This document shows, one piece after another, positions 1 through 7,342 of a stretch of 43,749 nucleotides of DNA. Every line of letters starts with the position of its first letter. The first letter of the stretch is position 1. Position numbers and translations under genes: made by a program. The notes under the pieces are model-generated. The model was not told the DNA's origin. It did no database searches and saw nothing but the letters and a program-made list of their open reading frames with translations. This stretch comes from Paenibacillus sp. VTT E-133291 (GTDB taxonomy: Bacteria; Bacillota; Bacilli; Paenibacillales; Paenibacillaceae): assembly GCF_002264395.1 (NCBI RefSeq), contig NZ_NFVA01000060.1:1-43749 (forward strand). Direction: 5' to 3'.

Positions 1-98
1 CGTTGTTCAGTTTTCAAAGATCAATGTCTCATCTTTCGTCGTCGTTGCTTGTCAGCAGCGACCTTTATAATATATCACAGCACCTTTGTTTTCGTCAA
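1..98 (-). promoter_or_regulatory. rRNA operon promoter P2 and transcribed leader
   Basis: On the minus strand -35 TTGACG (93-98) and -10 TATATT (69-74) are 18 bases apart, followed by a leader that ends at the window edge with the motif CTTTGAAAACTGAACAA. That motif is characteristic of rRNA leader and spacer regions of Bacillus and Paenibacillus. The 16S gene should begin a short distance left of base 1. In B. subtilis an rRNA operon also follows bofA, which supports the call. Confidence 0.7.
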
Positions 99-176
99 GC
101 GTTTTTTTAATTTCTTTTTTTCGCTTACCGTTTCAGCAAGTTGTTAATCAACATCTTGTCCAAAGGGGCGAGACTT

Positions 177-206
177 AATGTATCATATTTTTCAAACTCA
201 CGTCAA
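177..206 (-). promoter_or_regulatory. rRNA operon promoter P1 (leftward)
   Basis: On the minus strand a -35 TTGACG (201-206) and a -10 TACATT (177-182) are separated by 18 bases. The -35 lies only a few bases beyond the bofA stop codon. Together with a second similar promoter about 110 bases downstream it forms the tandem P1/P2 arrangement common for Bacillota rRNA operons. The rRNA genes themselves would be left of the window, so the assignment rests on the promoter pair and the leader motif. Confidence 0.6.
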
Positions 207-209
207 GCA

Positions 210-476
210 TTAAAACAAAATAATTCTTAATCCTATTAACATTACAACGCCTGGAAGGCCAAGAACCGTTACTGCGCCTATGGTTGCAGGATTCAGGGGA
301 ATATGAACTTGTGTGATTAAACCCGAGAAATTCACTACATATATCGCGAGCGCAGCCAGTACCAAATGAGCTCCGAACAGACTAAGCCATCCAAAGCCAA
401 GCTTTTTCCGGAATACAATTACACTTAACAACACAACTGATATGACCAGTACTCCTATAGCTAACATTCTTAGCAT
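210..476 (-). CDS. bofA: Pro-sigmaK processing inhibitor BofA family protein
   Basis: The 88-residue protein is almost entirely hydrophobic. It has an N-terminal membrane segment (about 3-22), a second one (about 28-48) and a C-terminal hydrophobic stretch with a GLPGVV-type motif typical of BofA. In B. subtilis BofA sits in the outer forespore membrane with SpoIVFA and holds the SpoIVFB protease inactive until the sigmaK checkpoint is met. The start has a good ribosome site, GGAGGGA seven to eight bases upstream. Its position after recR and yaaL and before an rRNA operon matches B. subtilis. Length is normal for the family. Its presence is strong evidence for an endospore former. Confidence 0.9.
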   Translation of the reverse strand: MLRMLAIGVLVISVVLLSVIVFRKKLGFGWLSLFGAHLVLAALAIYVVNFSGLITQVHIPLNPATIGAVTVLGLPGVVMLIGLRIILF

Positions 477-510
477 GTTGATCCCTCCTATATTTTCATT
501 TGGCTAGCGG

Positions 511-762
511 CTACATCTGACTGCTATTTAATCCAATGCTCTTTGCATGTTTGAGATGTATCTGATACTTGCGCTCTGCTGCCTCTAAAATATAAATAGC
601 ATAATCAATTTGATCTTGACCCAGCGCTTCATCAAACATTAGGTACGCTCTCTCCCACTCGGATTGTGCCTTACGAACTTCCAGCAACGTTTCCCAGCCC
701 TCCGTATCTTTTCTACCCTGTTCTTCATCTGCTCCCCGCCACAATGAGCTCCACCATCCCAT
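511..762 (-). CDS. yaaL: YaaL family protein (DUF2508)
   Basis: This is a small, charged, soluble protein of 83 residues, helical in appearance, beginning MGWWSSLWRG. It matches the position and character of YaaL/DUF2508, found between recR and bofA in Bacillus; the function is unknown. The frame is open for 13 more codons upstream, but an AGGAGG sequence lies about eight bases before the ATG at 762, so the shorter start was chosen. A terminator separates it from recR, so it may have its own promoter, with bofA following 34 bases downstream. No membrane segment or signal peptide is visible. Confidence 0.8.
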   Translation of the reverse strand: MGWWSSLWRGADEEQGRKDTEGWETLLEVRKAQSEWERAYLMFDEALGQDQIDYAIYILEAAERKYQIHLKHAKSIGLNSSQM

Positions 763-842
763 ATCCCATTCCTCCTCAGAATAATTTCGATGCAAAATCA
801 CATCTCTTTATTCTCATTCATATCGGGATAGGGACAAACTTA

Positions 843-877
843 GAACAAAAAAAGGAGGCCCAGGGGGCCTCCTTTTA
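843..877 (-). terminator. Intrinsic terminator after recR
   Basis: An 11-bp stem, AAAAGGAGGCC (850-860) pairing with 866-876, encloses a five-base loop and is followed on the minus strand by a run of seven T. It lies 22 bases beyond the recR stop codon and would end the dnaX-ybaB-recR transcript. The symmetric A/T flanks may allow some function in both directions. Confidence 0.8.
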
Positions 878-898
878 AAAAACACGACTTTAGAGCTA

Positions 899-1498
899 CT
901 AGAATAGCTCACGACGACCTTCCAACGCTTTGGACAAGGTAACCTCGTCGGCATACTCAAGATCGCCACCAACAGGCAAGCCATGGGCTATTCTGGTGAT
1001 TTTAATCTCAAAAGGACGAACTAGACGAGAAATATACATCGCCGTTGCCTCACCCTCAATGTTGGGGTTGGTCGCCATGATAAGCTCACTCACTCTTTCA
1101 TCACTCAAACGAGTCAATAATTCCTTCAAGCGAATATCATCAGGGCCTATACCTTCCATAGGTGAAATCGCACCCTGAAGAACGTGATAATACCCATTAA
1201 ACTCTTTGGTTCGTTCTATTGCCACCAAATCCTTGGAGTCTTGGATCACACAGATTACTGAAGGGTCTCTAGTTTTGTCCTGACATATCTTACACGGATC
1301 CGTATCCGTAATATTACAGCAGACGGAGCAATAATGAAGATTACGTTTGACACTTACTAGCGCTTTAGCAAAATCAATGACATCGTCCTCTTTCATGTTA
1401 AGCACATGAAAAGCTAACCGGGCGGCTGTCTTCGGCCCAATCCCGGGTAAGCGCGTAAAAGCATCGATCAGCTTGGCTAGCGGTTCGGGATAATACAA
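899..1498 (-). CDS. recR: Recombination protein RecR
   Basis: RecR acts with RecF and RecO to load RecA at single-strand gaps. The 199-residue protein has the usual order: a helix-hairpin-helix region (about 17-33, LPGIGPKTAARLAF), a four-cysteine zinc site (C57, C60, C69, C72), then a Toprim domain (about 80-175) with a conserved stretch NPNIEGEATAMY and a C-terminal HGLPVGGDLEYAD motif. The start is TTG, preceded by AAGGAG ten bases upstream, and aligns with the family start. It follows ybaB by 39 bases and is probably co-transcribed with dnaX and ybaB, ending at the terminator near 850. Confidence 0.97.
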   Translation of the reverse strand: MYYPEPLAKLIDAFTRLPGIGPKTAARLAFHVLNMKEDDVIDFAKALVSVKRNLHYCSVCCNITDTDPCKICQDKTRDPSVICVIQDSKDLVAIERTKEFNGYYHVLQGAISPMEGIGPDDIRLKELLTRLSDERVSELIMATNPNIEGEATAMYISRLVRPFEIKITRIAHGLPVGGDLEYADEVTLSKALEGRRELF

Positions 1499-1537
1499 AT
1501 TAATAATTCTCCTTTAGACGAAAGTGGAGTGAGTGAA

Positions 1538-1849
1538 TTAGAACAAGCCTGGGATCTTCATTCCACCAGTAAATTTACCCATATCATTGTTCGCAAGCTC
1601 TTCAGCTTGAGTCAAAGCATCATTAACCGCAGTGATTACTAAATCCTGTAGCATTTCAACATCTTCCGGATCAACAGCTTCTGGCTTGATTTGAATAGAA
1701 AGCAATTTTTTGTGGCCATTAACTTGAACTGTAACTACACCGCCACCTGATGTGCCTTCAATAACCTTGCCACCCAATTCTTCTTGAGCTTTAAGCATTT
1801 GCTCCTGCATTTTCTTCACTTGCTTCATCATTTGGTTCATATTATTCAT
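1538..1849 (-). CDS. ybaB: YbaB/EbfC family nucleoid-associated protein
   Basis: This 103-residue protein has a methionine- and glutamine-rich N-terminal helix (MNNMNQMMKQVKKMQEQ) followed by the conserved GTSGGGVVTVQVNGHKKL core of the YbaB/EbfC family. The family forms dimers that bind DNA; the B. subtilis equivalent is YaaK. It lies between dnaX and recR, the near-universal location of the family. The ribosome site AAGGAG is nine bases before the ATG. The 47-base gap to dnaX suggests one transcript. Confidence 0.93.
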   Translation of the reverse strand: MNNMNQMMKQVKKMQEQMLKAQEELGGKVIEGTSGGGVVTVQVNGHKKLLSIQIKPEAVDPEDVEMLQDLVITAVNDALTQAEELANNDMGKFTGGMKIPGLF

Positions 1850-1896
1850 ACATCATCTCTCCTTTGGAATGCGCTATTTGCGCTAGTATGCTTACA

Positions 1897-3672
1897 TTAC
1901 TCTTTTATGACAACAAGGTCTTCTCCAAAAAGCTGGATAGCCTCATCAATCCAAGGTTCAGATTTGGCATCTGCAGTATCATGTTCATGCTCTAACCGCA
2001 ACTCTTCTTTGCTAGGCTGTCCCACCTGCTTCTGAGCGGCTTCGTTCCAATCACGCTGCATAATAGTTACCAGTCTATAAGGTTTACCAAGACGCGCTGC
2101 TAGCACATTCTCAATGACCTGTCTATTTGCCGGTTTCTCCGTTGTATCACGATGAATCGTGTTCTTGAATGCAACAAGCACAGCATCGTCCATTACGGAT
2201 ACAGGTTCTCCGTCTACAAACCACGCATGAACCGTTACCTTCTCCTCTTTTACCCCTTGCAAGACAAGACTCCACTGTTTGTAGATAGCTGCAAAATCAG
2301 GACTATCCTTACCAGCAATAAACTTATCAACATTTGGAGGCATTTTGGAGGCAGCAGAGATTCTAGGCGCAGAACTTGGAGTCGGATTCGATTTCGCAGA
2401 CGAAGCACCCTCTCGCCCACCTCCGGAAATACCACCGGACTGCAATGCTTGTTCCAGCTTTTTCTCCAGCGCAGTAATCTGTCTCTTGAGCAGATCCAGT
2501 TCACCAGAGTGAACCGCAGGAGCATTCACCCCTGATCCAGCCTGTAATGCGCCTAACGGAGCAGCTGATGCGGTCTCACTTCCCTCTTGCTGCAAGCTAC
2601 AAAGCTTCATCAGCGCGACTTCAAACAACGTCTGCGGATGAGTAGCATACTTCATTTCACCTAGGTACTTATTAAGTGTATCTACGATCTGAAACAGACG
2701 CTCCCGGGAAAATGCGGTGGCCATATCCTTAAATTCGGTAGGATTAAGCACTCGCTCCGTCAGTTGATCGGCCCCGGGTACCATCTTAATCATCAATAAA
2801 TCACGAAAATAATACATAAGATTCTCTAGACATTTATCAGCACTTTTACCTTCATGCATAAGCTGTTCAACAAGCTCCAGCAGAAGACCCATATCACCTT
2901 CCAATATGGCAGTGGCAAGACGTGCAAATTGCTCAGAGGGTATCCCTCCGGTCATCCCTAGCACTTGTTCGTACGTAACTTTGCCATCTGTAAAAGATGA
3001 AATCTGATCCAGCAAGCTTACTGCATCGCGCATACCCCCATCAGAAAGGCGGGCAATATACTGCAATGCGTTAACATCGGCTGTAATCCCTTCCTTCTCA
3101 CAGATAGCACTTAGATGTGCCGTCTGTTCTTCCAAAGCTACTCTACGGAAGTCAAACCGCTGACAACGAGAGATGATCGTCGCTGGCAATTTATGAGGTT
3201 CCGTAGTTGCAAGGATGAACATTGCATGTGACGGTGGTTCTTCCAATGTCTTTAATAGCGCATTAAATGCTTCTGTTGTCAGCATATGCACTTCATCAAT
3301 AATATACACTTTACGGCGCACCTCGGTAGGTGCATATTTCACCTTGTCCCGGAGGTCGCGAATCTCTTCTACGCCCCGGTTGGATGCCGCGTCTATTTCC
3401 TGCACATCCATCACATTACCCGCAGTGATTCGCAAGCAGGAAGGACACTCGTTGCAAGGCTCCGGACCTGGCCCACGTTCACAATTGACCGCTTTCGCTA
3501 AGACTTTAGCAGCACTTGTCTTACCAGTTCCCCGCGGACCACTGAACAGATAGGCATGCGAAACCCGCTGTTCACGAATTGCGTTCTGCAGCGTTTGGAT
3601 AATGTGCTGTTGTCCAACCATGTCTTGAAACGACTGCGGCCGCCAAGCACGGTACAGCGCGATATGTTCCAC
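1897..3672 (-). CDS. dnaX: DNA polymerase III subunit gamma/tau
   Basis: This is the clamp-loader ATPase of the replicative polymerase. Visible in order are Walker A GPRGTGKT (45-52), a zinc module with C64, C73, C76 and C79, the Walker B stretch YIIDEVHML, the ATTEPHKLPATIISRCQRF sensor region, and after about residue 370 a low-complexity linker leading to a C-terminal tau-like domain. Length (591) is normal for the Bacillus protein. The start is GTG with GAGAGGG nine bases upstream. No clear A-rich slippery heptamer for a shorter gamma product was found. It heads the dnaX-ybaB-recR operon. Confidence 0.97.
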   Translation of the reverse strand: MEHIALYRAWRPQSFQDMVGQQHIIQTLQNAIREQRVSHAYLFSGPRGTGKTSAAKVLAKAVNCERGPGPEPCNECPSCLRITAGNVMDVQEIDAASNRGVEEIRDLRDKVKYAPTEVRRKVYIIDEVHMLTTEAFNALLKTLEEPPSHAMFILATTEPHKLPATIISRCQRFDFRRVALEEQTAHLSAICEKEGITADVNALQYIARLSDGGMRDAVSLLDQISSFTDGKVTYEQVLGMTGGIPSEQFARLATAILEGDMGLLLELVEQLMHEGKSADKCLENLMYYFRDLLMIKMVPGADQLTERVLNPTEFKDMATAFSRERLFQIVDTLNKYLGEMKYATHPQTLFEVALMKLCSLQQEGSETASAAPLGALQAGSGVNAPAVHSGELDLLKRQITALEKKLEQALQSGGISGGGREGASSAKSNPTPSSAPRISAASKMPPNVDKFIAGKDSPDFAAIYKQWSLVLQGVKEEKVTVHAWFVDGEPVSVMDDAVLVAFKNTIHRDTTEKPANRQVIENVLAARLGKPYRLVTIMQRDWNEAAQKQVGQPSKEELRLEHEHDTADAKSEPWIDEAIQLFGEDLVVIKE

Positions 3673-3751
3673 TATGCATTACCCTCTCTTAGGCTGCCTC
3701 TTTCCCGGCATTTGTCGCAAATTTATTATACTATATTCATCGGCTATTGAC

Positions 3752-3790
3752 CAAAAACAAAAAGCATCTTTGCTTGTGGCAAAGATGCTG
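3752..3790 (-). terminator. Terminator of the SRP RNA gene
   Basis: An 11-bp stem formed by AGCATCTTTGC (3763-3773) and its complement (3779-3789) is followed on the minus strand by a T-rich tract. It lies just downstream of the 3' end of the SRP RNA and upstream of dnaX. Confidence 0.85.
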
Positions 3791-3807
3791 TTATAAACAG
3801 AATTATA

Positions 3808-4081
3808 AACCGTGCACCTGTTATTGATGACTACGATCCAAGCGGCAACCCTACATGACTGCTCGGGTTAGGCCACCCTCCGGCACAAGAGTAAACTTAC
3901 TTATGGCTGCTTCCTTCCGGACCTGACCAGGTTCATAAGCACTCATTGCGGAGGACCCAACCGTCAACACAGCCCGTAGGAACCAAGGCCTCACATCGAT
4001 AGCACCTCTAACAGGAATTCAACCTCGCTACAGCGGATTGCGAGTTACAGGGCACCGCTACCTCCCCGTCTAGCACGGCGA
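3808..4081 (-). ncRNA. scr: Signal recognition particle RNA, large Gram-positive type (scRNA)
   Basis: The minus strand contains the diagnostic helix 8 region GGTCAGGTCCGGAAGGAAGC (about 3913-3932), bound by Ffh. It also has a 5' Alu-like part resembling B. subtilis scRNA (GGGGAGGTAGCGGTGCCCTG near 4047-4066) and a 3' end GGTGCACGG. At roughly 270 bases it is the long form with an Alu domain, not the short 4.5S form. Ends are estimated from the promoter and from similarity to the B. subtilis RNA. It is directly upstream of dnaX, as in Bacillus, but tadA, its other neighbour there, is about 30 kb away here. Confidence 0.95.
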
Positions 4082-4086
4082 AGATA

Positions 4087-4115
4087 AGTATAGCTCACGC
4101 TCGGATAAAAATCAA
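4087..4115 (-). promoter_or_regulatory. sigmaA promoter of the SRP RNA gene
   Basis: The minus strand shows -35 TTGATT (4110-4115), a 17-base spacer and -10 TATACT (4087-4092). Transcription would begin near 4080, matching the expected 5' end of the RNA. Confidence 0.75.
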
Positions 4116-4127
4116 CTCCAAGACATA

Positions 4128-4161
4128 AAATGAGCCCCCAGCGAGAAAGCTGGGAGCTCGA
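4128..4161 (-). terminator. Terminator after rpmE
   Basis: On the minus strand GAGCTCCCAGC and GCTGGGGGCTC form a strong stem with a six-base loop, followed by ATTTTAT. It is about 35 bases past the rpmE stop. A smaller palindrome (AGCCGCTTAGCGGCT, about 4172-4186) lies between the two. Confidence 0.75.
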
Positions 4162-4194
4162 TCTAACCATTAAGCCGCTAAGCGGCTATTCCAA

Positions 4195-4392
4195 TTAGAT
4201 ACCGTATTTCTTCTTAAATTTATCAACGCGACCGCCGGCATCCAGGAACTTCTGCTTGCCAGTGAAGAAAGGATGGCAGCTGGAGCAAATTTCAACACGA
4301 AGCTCTTGTTTAACAGAGCCAGCTTCGAAAGAGTTGCCACATGCGCAGGTTACCTTAGTTAAGTTATACTTTGGTTGAATTGCTGCTTGCAT
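4195..4392 (-). CDS. rpmE: 50S ribosomal protein L31 (zinc-binding type)
   Basis: The 65-residue protein is ribosomal protein L31 of the zinc-binding (C+) type: a CACGNSF pair near residues 16-18 and an ICSSCHPFFTG pair in the middle supply the cysteines, and the end KKKYGI is typical. The frame extends four codons upstream to a GTG, but that GTG overlaps the Shine-Dalgarno sequence (GAGAGGTG). The ATG at 4392, beginning MQAAIQPKYN, matches the family start and was chosen. In B. subtilis rpmE also follows rho; here an unknown radical SAM gene lies between them. A separate promoter is present upstream. Confidence 0.95.
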   Translation of the reverse strand: MQAAIQPKYNLTKVTCACGNSFEAGSVKQELRVEICSSCHPFFTGKQKFLDAGGRVDKFKKKYGI

Positions 4393-4457
4393 TTTGAATT
4401 TCACCTCTCATGCCCTAAGCCTCATGCGGACCCAGAGTTATATGATTACACTGTGGT

Positions 4458-4486
4458 ATTTTAGCACGAAAAATTCAATTGATCAA
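4458..4486 (-). promoter_or_regulatory. Candidate sigmaA promoter of rpmE
   Basis: The minus strand has TTGATC (4481-4486), a 17-base spacer and TAAAAT (4458-4463), which would start transcription about 60 bases before rpmE. It lies in the gap after the radical SAM gene and would let rpmE be expressed independently. Confidence 0.5.
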
Positions 4487-4523
4487 TATGTTTCATTGGT
4501 AATTCATTGGTATATTTGCTCTA

Positions 4524-5801
4524 TTAAATGTTGAGTTGCCGTTGCTTTAGCCGAGCCATATTTGCTGGCGGTACATGGGTGTAAGAACCAATAACAACAT
4601 CCGGCAATTCGTCACGGAAAATTTCCAGCATTGTCTTCATACCGAGAATTTCACCCTTAGCAGGAGGAATTAACTCCAGATAACTCTCTGGATCAATGTT
4701 CAGGTTACGCATCTGAATAAGCTTCAGATCCGTACGTCTTACAAACTCCACCATCGCCTCAATCTCTTCTTCACGGTCAGTTACTCCAGGGAAAATCAGA
4801 TAGTTGATCGATGTGTAAACGCCCTGCGAGGCAGCATATTTCAAAGACTTCTCTACATTAGCCAATGTGTAGCCACGTGGTTTGTAATAAGCATTATAAT
4901 GATCATCTAGAGCACTGATCGTGCTGACACGCATCAAATCCAGCCCAGCATCGACGATTCCACGAATATGATCGCTTAAGCCAGCATTGGTGTTGATATT
5001 AATATAGCCCATGTCAGTAATCGAGCGCACTTCACGGATTGCTTCTATAATAAGTTTTGCCTGCGTAGAAGGTTCACCTTCGCAACCTTGTCCAAAACTG
5101 ATAATCGACTCAGGCGTCTTCAAGTGCTCCAACATAACTTGTGAAATTTCATTGACCGTTGGTCGGAAATTCATCCGAGTCTGCGGAGACACAAAACCAC
5201 TATCATCAGGTTGCTCAGAAATACAGCCAAAACAACCAGCATTACATGAATAAGAGACAGGCACACCGCCCTCCCAGCGCCCTAAGAAGGTGTTGGAGGA
5301 AGTCAAGCATTCATAACCAAGCGCACAGTTAGAAAGATGTTCATAGAGGCGGTTATCAGGATATTTGGCAGTCAACTCGCCAACGCTTACCTCGAGATCC
5401 TGTTTATCACAGTTCAGCGGGTTCCATTTCTCCGGATTATCGGTTGGATCCGCCGCAACATAGAACCCGCCATCCTTCCACACTACAGCCGAATACCCAA
5501 ACAGAGGAAGCTTGTAAGACTTATCTGTCTTTACATACCCAGGAAGACACAAGCGAGTATAGCCCTGAGGCAGCAGCGCGCCTACAGCCTGTGAGCCATC
5601 CGGCAACGCCATCATTTCACCTGTCTCTGGATCCATACCCACCGCCCGCGTACTAGGCAAGCCCACAAGAGTGGCGCCTTCAGGCAGCGGAATCAACTCT
5701 TCCTCCAACATTTCAACGATCATATCCCCACTACGGGCTAGCCCGTACAGTTCTGGATGATCATATACGTTTCCTTGCCCGTCGGCATATACCAAATACA
5801 T
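4524..5801 (-). CDS. Radical SAM protein of unknown function
   Basis: The 425-residue protein carries a CNAGCFGC motif (CX3CX2C) near residue 188, which should bind the [4Fe-4S] cluster used with S-adenosylmethionine. It is followed by a GQGCEGEPS stretch in the GGE-motif position and a TIM-barrel-like region with INTNAGL and MRVSTISA strands. About 180 residues precede the cluster motif and are rich in loops; this N-terminal part matches no domain I can name. The start has GAGGAG six bases upstream. It follows rho by only 25 bases and is probably co-transcribed with it. Radical SAM membership is certain from the motif; the substrate is unknown. Confidence 0.85.
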   Translation of the reverse strand: MYLVYADGQGNVYDHPELYGLARSGDMIVEMLEEELIPLPEGATLVGLPSTRAVGMDPETGEMMALPDGSQAVGALLPQGYTRLCLPGYVKTDKSYKLPLFGYSAVVWKDGGFYVAADPTDNPEKWNPLNCDKQDLEVSVGELTAKYPDNRLYEHLSNCALGYECLTSSNTFLGRWEGGVPVSYSCNAGCFGCISEQPDDSGFVSPQTRMNFRPTVNEISQVMLEHLKTPESIISFGQGCEGEPSTQAKLIIEAIREVRSITDMGYININTNAGLSDHIRGIVDAGLDLMRVSTISALDDHYNAYYKPRGYTLANVEKSLKYAASQGVYTSINYLIFPGVTDREEEIEAMVEFVRRTDLKLIQMRNLNIDPESYLELIPPAKGEILGMKTMLEIFRDELPDVVIGSYTHVPPANMARLKQRQLNI

Positions 5802-5826
5802 GTTAGTCTCCTCTTATTATCAATTC

Positions 5827-7179
5827 TCAAGTTGTAGGTACTGAAGAAGTCTTTGCCCGTGTTGTGCGACGAGCAGCCGTACCACTGTTGGAAGTTCCTC
5901 CGCTACTTGCAGTTCCATTTGGCGATTGTTTAGCTCCCGCAACGTCAAATGATGCTAAGAATTCAGCATTAGTCTTTGTATCACGCAGCTTTTTGATGAA
6001 TCCCTCCACAAAATCGTAGGATTCATTCATATTTTTGCGAATCGCCCAGATCGTATCAAGCTCTTCTTTGCTCAAGAGCACTTCTTCACGACGTGTACCT
6101 GAACGACGAATATCAATAGCAGGGAATATACGGCGTTCCGCCAATTTGCGATCCAAATGAAGCTCCATATTACCAGTACCCTTAAACTCTTCATAAATAA
6201 TATCATCCATACGTGATCCGGTATCAATTAAAGCAGTTGCTAAAATAGTCAGTGAACCGCCCTCTTCTACATTCCGTGCAGAACCAAAAAACCGTTTCGG
6301 CCGATGAAAGGCTGCCGGGTCAATCCCCCCGCTAAGTGTGCGTCCAGATGGTGGAACCACAAGATTATACGCACGTGCAAGACGGGTAATGCTATCTAAA
6401 AGAATAACTACATCCTTCTTGTGCTCAACTAAACGAAGAGCTCTTTGCAACACAAGTTCGGCCACTTTAATATGATTCTCTGGGAGCTCATCAAATGTCG
6501 ATGCAACCACTTCGCCTTTTACTGAACGCTGCATATCGGTTACTTCTTCGGGACGCTCATCTATTAGCAATACAAAGAGTTCAATCTCAGGATTATTAGT
6601 GGAAATACTATTGGCAATTTCTTTCAAGAGGAGCGTTTTTCCTGCTTTAGGAGGTGCTACAATCAAACCCCGCTGCCCCAAACCTACAGGAGCGAGCAAA
6701 TCCATTATTCGGGTAGACAAATGAGTAGGGGATGTTTCAAGCGGTAGCTTGTCTTGCGGATAAAGTGGTGTTAATGCTGGAAAATGTAGTCGCTCCGCTG
6801 CGCTAGCAGGGTTCTCACCATTAACGGCATTGACTTGAAGCAGGCCAAAATATCGTTCATTTTCTTTCGGCGTCCGGCATTTCCCAGATACAAGATCTCC
6901 GCTTCTGAGATCAAACTTCCGAATTTGTGAGGCTGAGATATAAATATCTTCAGCACTAGGCAAATAGTTAATCGGCCTTAGAAATCCATAGCCCTCGGGT
7001 AGAATTTCCAGTACGCCTTCCATAAACATAAGACCGCTTTGCTCTGCCTGTGCCCGAAGGATCGCAAAGATCAGTTCCCGTTTCTTCAGCTGTCCGTAAT
7101 AAGGGATCTGGTATTTCTTGGCCAGCTTATACAACTCGGTCAGCTTCATTTCTTCCAAATCGGAAATTTGAAGATCCAT
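5827..7179 (-). CDS. rho: Transcription termination factor Rho
   Basis: Rho is a hexameric RNA-dependent ATPase that ends transcription. The 450-residue protein shows an N-terminal Rho_N helical domain (about 10-45), a cold-shock-like RNA-binding domain (about 52-120, EGYGFLR), Walker A APPKAGKT (175-182), Walker B VVILLDSITRLARAYN, and the Q/R-loop region PSGRTLSGGIDPAAFHRP. The last 30 or so residues form a tail of Ser, Thr, Gly and Arg that is probably disordered and makes the protein somewhat longer than B. subtilis Rho. It lies between murA and the radical SAM gene. Confidence 0.97.
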   Translation of the reverse strand: MDLQISDLEEMKLTELYKLAKKYQIPYYGQLKKRELIFAILRAQAEQSGLMFMEGVLEILPEGYGFLRPINYLPSAEDIYISASQIRKFDLRSGDLVSGKCRTPKENERYFGLLQVNAVNGENPASAAERLHFPALTPLYPQDKLPLETSPTHLSTRIMDLLAPVGLGQRGLIVAPPKAGKTLLLKEIANSISTNNPEIELFVLLIDERPEEVTDMQRSVKGEVVASTFDELPENHIKVAELVLQRALRLVEHKKDVVILLDSITRLARAYNLVVPPSGRTLSGGIDPAAFHRPKRFFGSARNVEEGGSLTILATALIDTGSRMDDIIYEEFKGTGNMELHLDRKLAERRIFPAIDIRRSGTRREEVLLSKEELDTIWAIRKNMNESYDFVEGFIKKLRDTKTNAEFLASFDVAGAKQSPNGTASSGGTSNSGTAARRTTRAKTSSVPTT

Positions 7180-7280
7180 GTAATAACCACCTATTCAATT
7201 TTTAAATGAGTTCGCCCTAGTCTATCTACTAGGCAAAATGATGAGTCTATTAAAATGCCCATTAGGATATTAATACCCAA

Positions 7281-7327
7281 TTTGGAAGGATATATGCGGT
7301 AAGTAAGCAAATAACCCTCCTTCCAAA
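7281..7327 (-). repeat. Inverted repeat downstream of murA
   Basis: TTTGGAAGG (7281-7289) and its exact complement (7319-7327) flank a 29-base loop in the murA-rho gap. On the minus strand it could fold into a nine-base-pair stem, but no T-run follows, so it is at best a weak terminator or a processing or stability element. Confidence 0.4.
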
Positions 7328-7342
7328 CGGGATATCCTAATT

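Noticed and set aside
1897..3672. Programmed frameshift in dnaX for a gamma product
   Set aside because: Only an A5 tract was seen near the linker, not a clear slippery heptamer with a stimulatory hairpin.
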